In this document: positions 53,284 to 60,448 of the stretch, one piece after another | Numbering within the stretch: position 1 is the first letter of the stretch | How the letters are laid out: every line of letters starts with the position of its first letter | Source of the DNA: Methanobacterium sp964452085 | GTDB taxonomy: Archaea; Methanobacteriota; Methanobacteria; Methanobacteriales; Methanobacteriaceae | Assembly: GCA_964452085.1 (NCBI GenBank) | Contig: CAYVKL010000005.1 | Span: 62,001 to 126,000 of the forward strand | Length of the DNA stretch: 64,000 bases | Reading direction: 5' to 3' | The notes under the pieces: generated by a model | The model's input: only the letters and a program-made list of their open reading frames with translations | What the model was told of the DNA's origin: nothing | Database searches by the model: none | Translations under genes and position numbers: made by a program

Positions 53284-56200
53284 TGTTAAAAAGCCACTTA
53301 TAACCATTAAAATGGCTAAAACCATTAATGGTAATGGTATCCCCGTTTCTTGCATACCCACGGTGTTACTTACTGCATTAACAGAAACTCCATTAACAGA
53401 ATTACCATTATCACTTGAACCAGAGGCTATATTCAAACCAAACGGAGTAACCACATCACCAGCACTCAACAAATAAGTAGTACTAATGATTATAGGCCTT
53501 AAAGCATAATTACCCTCAGTTAATGCTATTAAATTCAAGTCAAGATAAGGATCACCCACCTCAACCACAGGTAACTCCCAAATCAAAGTCCGTGTCGCAG
53601 CAACATAATAACAATGCCCCACATCAACACTGGCACTCACAAACTGGAAGCCTTCAGGAATAGGAATCTTAATCTTAACATTAGTAGCATTATCCGGCCC
53701 AACATTCCCCAACTTAAACTTAACAGTGAATAACTCACCAAGGTTATGGTTGGAACTGCTTAAAATGGTATTCAGATATAAGTTAGCTTGGTTGTCAACT
53801 ATGGACACTCCCACAGGTACAGGCACGTAAACAGAGTAACTAGCCCATTTATTGGCACCTGGAATATCATACTGGTCCACATGTGATAGACTGGCATTTA
53901 CAGTTAGGTCGGGTGTGTTGTTTCCTGTGGCTATCACTAAGGCAAAAACAGTTAATACCACCTTACCACCGCTGGGCATGTAACCAATATTCCAAGTTAT
54001 TGTTCCATTATCATAAGCTGCTGTACCAGCACCCCTAGTAGTGCAACTAATAAACTGATAACCATCACCCAAAAATTCCTTTACCATTACTCCAGTGGCG
54101 TCAGTTGGGCCTGTATTTTTCACAATTACATTATATACAATGGTTTTATAATATTCAGACATTACTTGGGGATTGTTTGTTAGATCATTATAGAACCAAG
54201 GCTGCTGGTCAACGACCATATTCACTTCTGGAGTATAATTACCAGATAAAGTTAAAATACAAGTCTGTGCATTGTTATTATGATTCCAATCCAATTCACC
54301 ATCGGCCTGACTAGTTCTAGTAGCTGTATTTACGAAAGTGCCCGTAGCATTAATCTTAGACTTAATAATTAAAACTGCATTGGATCCTTTTACCAACGAA
54401 CTAATAGTCCAAACCACCTTATTTGAACTAATAGTAAAAGTTCCTAAACTTTGAAGAATTATTGGATTAATAAGTCCAGTAGGTAAATTGTCAGTTATCT
54501 GAACTGCATTAGCATCATCAGGACCTATATTAGTAGCAGTAATGGTGTAAGTCACATATTGACCATCTACTTCATTAGAAACTTGTTGTGTCTGGTTTAC
54601 TTGTATATCTGCTGCTGGACCCACATATACAGTCCAGTTTGACCATTTTCGGGAATCAGGAATATCATACTGATCCACATGATCCAAACTAGCATTTACA
54701 AGTACATTTGGGGTGTTATTTCCAGTTCCCACCACTAAAGCAAAAATACTAAGTATAGCCATAGTATTTTTTGGTAATGAGGCAATATTCCAGGTGATAG
54801 TTCTACTTAAAGTATCATAGGATGCTGTTCCAACTCCTTCTGTGCTTAAACCCACAAATTCATAGGCATCACCCAGAACATCCTTAATCACCACACCAGT
54901 AGCTTCATCTGCACCAGTATTCATCACATCCACGTTATACACAATCACGTTATAGAAACTAGAAACAGCCTGATAAGCCTTAGATTCAAAATCAAAACAC
55001 CACGGATGTTGGAAAACAGTAACGTTCACGCAAGGCACATAGAAACTAGCATTTGCACTTGATATATTTGGGTTGGCTTCATTTAAAGCCGTTAAGTTAG
55101 CATAGTTAGTGACATTTAACCCTGCTAAGGCAGCTGTAACAGTTCCAGTGATGTTTAAAGTTGCGGTTGCACCATTTAATAATTGACCTATATTCCATAT
55201 TCCAGTTGTTAAACTGTAAGTGTTTTGACCTGTACTGGCAGTATAAACTAGATTAGATAGGCCTTGAGGTATTAAATCAGTTATTACCAGACCCGTTGCA
55301 TTGTCAGGGCCATTATTTGTAGCTGTAACCGTAAATGTAATATTTTCCCCTACATTCGGACGTGTATTATTTACTGTTTTGTTAATATCGACACCTGCAG
55401 TCATAATATGAATGTTGGTATTCACGGTTTGGTAATCAACAGTTGCATAAGCAATTGCAGTTCCATAAGCCGAACCCGGAATAAAAGTACTATCTGAAAT
55501 TCCACTTGTAGTTATGCTGTTCTGGGGGTTCATGGATCCCATATTTGAACTAAAAATTACTGGAATATCATCCGGAACATGCAATTTATAAGAAGTTGTT
55601 GATTGATTATTAGAGTTCATTGTCAAGTTTGCAGTGACAACAGAAACTTGATTTGGGTATATTGGATTTGGAGTTGCATTAATACTTAGTACTATCCAGG
55701 GGGTGTAATAATTGGTGTACATGGTGGTTCCGCTACAGGTGGTAACATTACCTTTAGGTGCTGAATTGGAACCCCACCAATTATTTATAAATTGCAAATA
55801 TTGATCATAGCCTTCATCTTTTATATTCAAATAAACGGCCTGTGGTGTGTTATCAATTATGCGGCAGAATTCAACTTGGAAATAATGATAATCATTGGTG
55901 TAAATACCTCCTCCAAATCCATTTGAACCTTTAGTTCCTTTGTTGGAAGGTTGACCACCGTAACCAGCCTGGTTACCTGCTATGGTACACTCTTCTACAG
56001 TTAGATGTAAATTTTGGGATGGTTTAGAGTTTTGATCTTTGGATATTATGGCAATTGCACCACCACTTCCACCGTTTCCACCGTTACTGGACTTTGATCC
56101 GTCATAATCATCAATTCCACCATTACCACCATTACCGTTAGTGTTATTGTTTAGGGTACTGTTGGTTATGGTGATTGTTCTGGTGTCACTATTATCACTG

Positions 56201-58068
56201 TAATAGTAGTAAATTCCGCCACCAATACCGCCGTTTCCACCGTTTCCACAATCGGTACTGGGATTGTTATCTGAACCAGCACTTCTGTTACCCCCATTCC
56301 CACCATTACCTGCTTTGTTGTTATTTATTTGACAGAAACTGATTTGAGTAGAGTGTTGGATTACTAATCCACCCCCGTTTCCACCAGCACCACCATTTTC
56401 GGCAGGATACCTGCTGATAGGGTTTCCAGCACCCCCATCCCCAGCAATATTATTATTAATAGTTGTGTTTTGAAGGAGCGTGACAATTGCATCGCTGAAT
56501 ATTCCCCCTCCAGAACCACCTATTCCTGCAACAGCTACATGTACTTTTTCCACGTCAACAATATCATCTTCATAGACGCCTCCAGAACCTCCTTTTCCTG
56601 CAGTATTGTAATCAATGTGGGTATTGGTTATGTAGTTTATTGTTCCGCTGTTGCAGTTGGAAATTCCTCCCCCATTACCGCCGTTTCCTCCGTTTCCAGG
56701 ATCACATATTTCATTTCCTTCATGTTGTACATCCACAGCTCCTCCCTGTCCACCGTGGCCTCCACATCCGGCATCGTTTTGAATGATGGAAGATCCAGTT
56801 ATGGCAAGTGTTGCACCTGATCCGGAATTGTATATTGCACCACCGGATCCGCCTAGACCTCCATCACCCCCACCGTACCATGTTTTCCATGTGCTATAAT
56901 AATATTTGTCGCCTCCATCCCCTCCGTCACCAGCAATATTATCTGTAATTTGGCAGTTAGTAATGTTAAGACTTTTTGTGTTGTAAACAGCACCCCCATT
57001 ACCACCATCTCCACCGTATCCACCCCGAACACCGTCGTATCCATCATAAGCACAGTTATTAGTTATAATACAATCTATAAGGTTTAAAGTTCCACTATTA
57101 TAGAAAGCACCACCATCTCCCCCATTTCCACCAGCTATATCACCATGATCTTTGTCACTAGTATATGTGGAGCCTTTTCCACCGTTATTATTATAGATTA
57201 AGACATAGTTTACGATACAATCTTTTGTATTATATATTGCACCTCCGTTACCACCATTACCTCCTTTACTATCGAAATTATATGCGTGTCCACCCTCTCC
57301 TGCGTTATTGTTATAAATTTGTACCCAGTAAGTGGAATTTGCAGTTATGTTCAGATGGCCATCATTGGCAATACCTCCACCAGAACCACCACTACCGCCG
57401 TTAGGGTTATCACCATTGGCAGTTCCTCCTTGTCCTGCAGTATTATCGTGGATTAAGGAATTAGTAATGGTTAAACTGCCTGAATCACTGTTATAAATAC
57501 CCCCACCATTACCTCCATGCCCTGCATTGTGAGTAGCGCCAGATGCATTTCCCCCTTTTCCTGCAACGTTATTATATATGTTACAACCATCAATAATCAG
57601 GGTTCCGTCATTGTATATTCCCCCACCATTGTGTCCATTGTCTTTATCCCCTGCTTGTGATAATTTACCATTCCGTATGGTTAAATTTGTAATATTAACA
57701 TGATTACCTGAATTAATATTGAAAATTCTTGTTACATTGCCTCCATCTATGATGGTAGAATTCATTCCTGCACCAAAAATATTTAAGTTTTGACCAATTG
57801 TTATTTCAGAAGAAACAGAATAAACTCCACTGGCAATGTATAAACTCCCCCCACTATTAGTCACACTTACTCCGTTAGTAATGTTAAATTTAGGACCATG
57901 ATTAGTATTCGCTATATGAATAGAGCTGCTTCCATCCCATTCATCATTCCCTATAACATCCACATAAGAAATATTATTTTTACTCGTTGACTCTTCCGCA
58001 TATGCTGAGCTTGCCGAAACTAAACAGAAAATAGCTAACACAAAGATTAAAATTACTTTTTTTTCCAT
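53269..58068 (-). CDS. Giant surface adhesin: Gly-rich beta-helix plus DUF11 repeats, anchored C-terminus
   Basis: 1599 residues. Signal peptide (about 1-24, ending SSAYAEES), a Gly/Asn-rich parallel beta-helix (about 80-780) of many short turns such as GGNGGNGGGIYN, an NNWWGSNSAPKGN motif also seen in the beta-helix protein at 31299, a beta-sandwich (about 820-900), then DUF11-type repeats (about 900-1530; VTNNGPDNATGLVITDLIPQG is typical), and the C-terminus MQETGIP, hydrophobic span, TRKRD. This is an adhesin-like surface protein typical of Methanobacteriales, likely bound to the pseudomurein wall. ATG 58068 has GGATGGGG upstream. Its last 2.1 kb are nearly identical in DNA to the adhesin at 60449. 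Confidence 0.92.
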   Translation of the reverse strand: MEKKVILIFVLAIFCLVSASSAYAEESTSKNNISYVDVIGNDEWDGSSSIHIANTNHGPKFNITNGVSVTNSGGSLYIASGVYSVSSEITIGQNLNIFGAGMNSTIIDGGNVTRIFNINSGNHVNITNLTIRNGKLSQAGDKDNGHNGGGIYNDGTLIIDGCNIYNNVAGKGGNASGATHNAGHGGNGGGIYNSDSGSLTITNSLIHDNTAGQGGTANGDNPNGGSGGSGGGIANDGHLNITANSTYWVQIYNNNAGEGGHAYNFDSKGGNGGNGGAIYNTKDCIVNYVLIYNNNGGKGSTYTSDKDHGDIAGGNGGDGGAFYNSGTLNLIDCIITNNCAYDGYDGVRGGYGGDGGNGGAVYNTKSLNITNCQITDNIAGDGGDGGDKYYYSTWKTWYGGGDGGLGGSGGAIYNSGSGATLAITGSSIIQNDAGCGGHGGQGGAVDVQHEGNEICDPGNGGNGGNGGGISNCNSGTINYITNTHIDYNTAGKGGSGGVYEDDIVDVEKVHVAVAGIGGSGGGIFSDAIVTLLQNTTINNNIAGDGGAGNPISRYPAENGGAGGNGGGLVIQHSTQISFCQINNNKAGNGGNGGNRSAGSDNNPSTDCGNGGNGGIGGGIYYYYSDNSDTRTITITNSTLNNNTNGNGGNGGIDDYDGSKSSNGGNGGSGGAIAIISKDQNSKPSQNLHLTVEECTIAGNQAGYGGQPSNKGTKGSNGFGGGIYTNDYHYFQVEFCRIIDNTPQAVYLNIKDEGYDQYLQFINNWWGSNSAPKGNVTTCSGTTMYTNYYTPWIVLSINATPNPIYPNQVSVVTANLTMNSNNQSTTSYKLHVPDDIPVIFSSNMGSMNPQNSITTSGISDSTFIPGSAYGTAIAYATVDYQTVNTNIHIMTAGVDINKTVNNTRPNVGENITFTVTATNNGPDNATGLVITDLIPQGLSNLVYTASTGQNTYSLTTGIWNIGQLLNGATATLNITGTVTAALAGLNVTNYANLTALNEANPNISSANASFYVPCVNVTVFQHPWCFDFESKAYQAVSSFYNVIVYNVDVMNTGADEATGVVIKDVLGDAYEFVGLSTEGVGTASYDTLSRTITWNIASLPKNTMAILSIFALVVGTGNNTPNVLVNASLDHVDQYDIPDSRKWSNWTVYVGPAADIQVNQTQQVSNEVDGQYVTYTITATNIGPDDANAVQITDNLPTGLINPIILQSLGTFTISSNKVVWTISSLVKGSNAVLIIKSKINATGTFVNTATRTSQADGELDWNHNNNAQTCILTLSGNYTPEVNMVVDQQPWFYNDLTNNPQVMSEYYKTIVYNVIVKNTGPTDATGVMVKEFLGDGYQFISCTTRGAGTAAYDNGTITWNIGYMPSGGKVVLTVFALVIATGNNTPDLTVNASLSHVDQYDIPGANKWASYSVYVPVPVGVSIVDNQANLYLNTILSSSNHNLGELFTVKFKLGNVGPDNATNVKIKIPIPEGFQFVSASVDVGHCYYVAATRTLIWELPVVEVGDPYLDLNLIALTEGNYALRPIIISTTYLLSAGDVVTPFGLNIASGSSDNGNSVNGVSVNAVSNTVGMQETGIPLPLMVLAILMVISGFLTRKRD
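53290..55400. repeat. Direct repeat copy A (adhesin 3' end)
   Basis: The DUF11-encoding 3' part of this adhesin is repeated, in the same orientation, at about 60470-62580 (offset about 7.18 kb). Long blocks are identical or differ by single bases, for example around 53611-53700 against 60791-60880. Boundaries are approximate, judged by eye. Confidence 0.75.
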
Positions 58069-58250
58069 TTTTCCCCATCCTGTGCCTTAATTTTTCCAAA
58101 TAATGTAAGATTATTTATTTAATTAAACTTTAAATGACTCATTCTTAAATAAATCAAAAATGAAATGAAGTTTTAACAATATCCTATAGCCGCCAACATT
58201 TTTGATATTATCATCAACTTTGGTTTTATTATTCAATATTGACCAAATTT

Positions 58251-58260
58251 ATTTATATTA
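58251..58260 (+). promoter_or_regulatory. Probable TATA box of the lasso-cyclase-like gene
   Basis: ATTTATATTA lies about 79 bp before the ATG at 58339, in a 270-bp gap that otherwise holds only the divergent adhesin promoter. Confidence 0.4.
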
Positions 58261-58338
58261 ATTAATTAATAACCTATTTAATTTTTCTATTTATTACTAG
58301 AAAACTAAATGTCTACTATAATTAATAAGTGAAAATAG

Positions 58339-60219
58339 ATGAGCGCAATAACAGGAATATTCTACCGAGATGGGCGGAAAGTTGACCAAAAACTTATTCA
58401 AAAGATGAATGACCGTTTATCTCATCGAGGTCCAGATGGATCTGACGTGTGGTGTGATGGGAGCATTGCTTTAGGCCATCAGATGCTAAAAACCACACCA
58501 GAATCTCTCCATGAAAAACTCCCATACCACGACAGTAAATCCGGTTTGGTCATCACAGCAGATGCTAGAATCGACAATCGTGACGAACTATCAGTTGAAC
58601 TGAATATTGAAGATAAAGAGGATGTATCTGATAGCTACTTTATTCTGAAAGCCTATGAAAAATGGGGGGAGAAATGTCCAGAATATTTGCTGGGAGACTT
58701 TGCATTTGCAATTTGGGATGAAAATAAGGAGAAATTGTTCTGTGCCAGGGACCATATGGGTGTAAAACCCTTTTATTACTATTCAAATAATGATATGTTT
58801 GTTTTTGGAACGGAAATAAAGGCTTTGTTCTGTATTCCGGGAGTTCCTAAAAAATTGAATGAAACCAGAATAGCTCTATATTTATTAAGAATCCGTTACT
58901 GGAAAGCCCCCTATAAATACACATTTTTTGAAAATATTTTCGCTCTCCCCCCATCGAATTCGATAACCATTGATAAAAAAAGAGAAATCAAGAGATTATA
59001 TTGGGAGCTTGATGAAAAATCTGAAATCAAAATGGATTCTGATGAGGATTATGCTAATAAATTCCGTGAATTATTTAAAGAGGCAGTGAAATGCCGTTTA
59101 AGAAGTGCATATCCAGTTGGTTTTCAATTAAGTGGAGGATTAGACTCATCATCAGTTATATGCATGGCCAAAGAAATTTTAAATGAAAATCCTGGATTTA
59201 ATGATGATATAAATTCATTTTCATTTGTGTTTGATGATATCCCTTGTGATGAACGTTATTATATTCAAAAAGTAATTGATACTGGGGGAATCAAGCCTAA
59301 TTATATTTGTAGTGACAGAATTGGTCCAATGGAAAATATCGAAAAAATGTTATGGCATCAGGAACAGCCAGAATCTGATCCTTATTTTGCACTTAATTCA
59401 AATACATATAAAAAAGTTCATGAAAAAGGTATTCGGATATTATTAGGAGGATATGGTGGGGATCAGGTTGTTTCACATGGAACAAATTATTTCAGAGATC
59501 TAACAATACAATTTAAATTTAAAAAATTAATGGATGAATTATACTGTCACTCAAAGAATAGTAAGGTGAATTTTTTCAGATTATTTATAAATACAGTTCT
59601 TTTTCAACTAACTCCAGAATATATTAAGAAATGGATGCTCAAACGTTATTATAAGTCATCAGAAATTTCTATTTTGAATAAAGAATTTGCAAAAAGGGTA
59701 AAAGCAAAAAAATATTTAGAAGAATTAATTTTGAAACCAAATTTCGAAAGCTCTACAGCAAAAAAAGATCATTACAGAAAAATAACTAAATATAATGTTT
59801 TATCATTTGAACAGATAAATTCTTCATCCTCTGCTTTTTTCATCGAATGTATACATCCTTTTTTTGATAAAAGGCTTGTAGAATTTTGTTATTCTGTGCC
59901 AACTGAAATTAAATTCAAATTTGGTTGGAATAGATATATTTTACGTATTGCAATGAATAATATTTTACCTAAGGATAACCAATGGAGACCTGATAAAACA
60001 AATCTTACACCATATTATGAGAAAAATCTTTTTCTATTTGATAAAGATCGTTTAGATGAAATATTATTTTCTAAAAATAAAAATATCGACACTTATGTGG
60101 ATTTAAACATAATTAAAAATGTTTATGAGAAATTTAAAGATGGGAATGCTGATTCTGATAATATATACTGGTTGTGGATGGTTTCTATTCTTTCTTTATT
60201 TGTCAAATGTGATTGGTAA
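58339..60219 (+). CDS. Asparagine-synthetase-like lasso peptide cyclase (predicted)
   Basis: 626 residues. N-terminal glutaminase-like domain (about 1-200; SHRGPDG at 28-34, LFCARDHMGVKPFYY) and C-terminal synthetase domain with the ATP-pyrophosphatase loop LSGGLDSSSV (265-271 region) and LLGGYGGDQV (about 368-377). The class II glutaminase nucleophile Cys at position 2 is missing: the protein begins MSAITGIFYRDG, as do lasso-peptide macrolactam synthetases, which activate the ring Asp/Glu with ATP. A 37-residue precursor ORF of lasso type faces it, 36 bp beyond its stop, on the other strand. A role in closing the Gly1-Asp9 ring is inferred. Ordinary AsnB is the alternative, made less likely by the missing Cys and the partner. 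A weak ribosome binding site (AAGTGA) precedes ATG 58339. Confidence 0.88.
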   Translation: MSAITGIFYRDGRKVDQKLIQKMNDRLSHRGPDGSDVWCDGSIALGHQMLKTTPESLHEKLPYHDSKSGLVITADARIDNRDELSVELNIEDKEDVSDSYFILKAYEKWGEKCPEYLLGDFAFAIWDENKEKLFCARDHMGVKPFYYYSNNDMFVFGTEIKALFCIPGVPKKLNETRIALYLLRIRYWKAPYKYTFFENIFALPPSNSITIDKKREIKRLYWELDEKSEIKMDSDEDYANKFRELFKEAVKCRLRSAYPVGFQLSGGLDSSSVICMAKEILNENPGFNDDINSFSFVFDDIPCDERYYIQKVIDTGGIKPNYICSDRIGPMENIEKMLWHQEQPESDPYFALNSNTYKKVHEKGIRILLGGYGGDQVVSHGTNYFRDLTIQFKFKKLMDELYCHSKNSKVNFFRLFINTVLFQLTPEYIKKWMLKRYYKSSEISILNKEFAKRVKAKKYLEELILKPNFESSTAKKDHYRKITKYNVLSFEQINSSSSAFFIECIHPFFDKRLVEFCYSVPTEIKFKFGWNRYILRIAMNNILPKDNQWRPDKTNLTPYYEKNLFLFDKDRLDEILFSKNKNIDTYVDLNIIKNVYEKFKDGNADSDNIYWLWMVSILSLFVKCDW

Positions 60220-60255
60220 TATCTGTAGAATCTAATTCGATAGTTTCTAGAGATA

Positions 60256-60369
60256 CTAACTCGCATTATAATTATCTTTATTACTACTGGCCGGCGGTCC
60301 TTCAGTAATAGATTTAATAGTTCCGTACTCTTTAATTTCAGGTTTTACATAACTTGACTTGCTTTTCAT
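60256..60369 (-). CDS. Predicted lasso peptide precursor
   Basis: A 37-codon ORF: M-K-S-K then SSYVKPEIKEYGTIKSITE, then GPPASSNKDNYNAS and stop. It has every mark of a lasso precursor. The leader holds YxxP (Tyr7, Pro10) and YG, as recognised by RRE proteins, and has Thr22 at the penultimate leader position. The core starts with Gly and has Asp at core position 9, giving a nine-residue macrolactam Gly1-Asp9 and the tail NYNAS. ATG 60369 is preceded by GGATGGGGAAAA, a strong ribosome binding site, and by a TATA box. The ORF is too short for normal gene calling. Maturation would need a leader peptidase and RRE protein, which are not visible here. Confidence 0.85.
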   Translation of the reverse strand: MKSKSSYVKPEIKEYGTIKSITEGPPASSNKDNYNAS

Positions 60370-60405
60370 TTTTCCCCATCCATAATTTATTCATAATTAT
60401 TGAAT

Positions 60406-60418
60406 GTTATATTTAAAT
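60406..60418 (-). promoter_or_regulatory. Probable TATA box of the lasso precursor gene
   Basis: On the minus strand the sequence reads AATTTAAATATAAC, about 40-50 bases before the precursor ATG, predicting a short leader of about 15 bases. It lies between the end of the adhesin at 60449 and the precursor, so the precursor probably has its own promoter. Confidence 0.5.
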
Positions 60419-60448
60419 TTTTTCTTTAGAAATTAAAAATACAGCATA

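Noticed and set aside
55900..57650. Dense short repeats (CCACCATTACCACC-like) resembling a CRISPR or satellite
   Set aside because: They are in frame on the minus strand and encode Gly/Asn-rich beta-helix turns of the adhesin; spacing and sequence vary as coding repeats do.
58339..60219. Housekeeping asparagine synthetase (asnB)
   Set aside because: The N-terminal catalytic Cys is missing and a lasso-type precursor ORF lies beside it, so I call it a cyclase-like enzyme; the housekeeping reading remains the fallback.
60305..60330. Alternative lasso core starting at the Gly of YGTIK in the leader
   Set aside because: That Gly belongs to the leader motif (YxxPxxxxYG) and no Asp/Glu falls 7-9 residues after it; the Gly after Thr-Glu fits ring size and the Thr rule.
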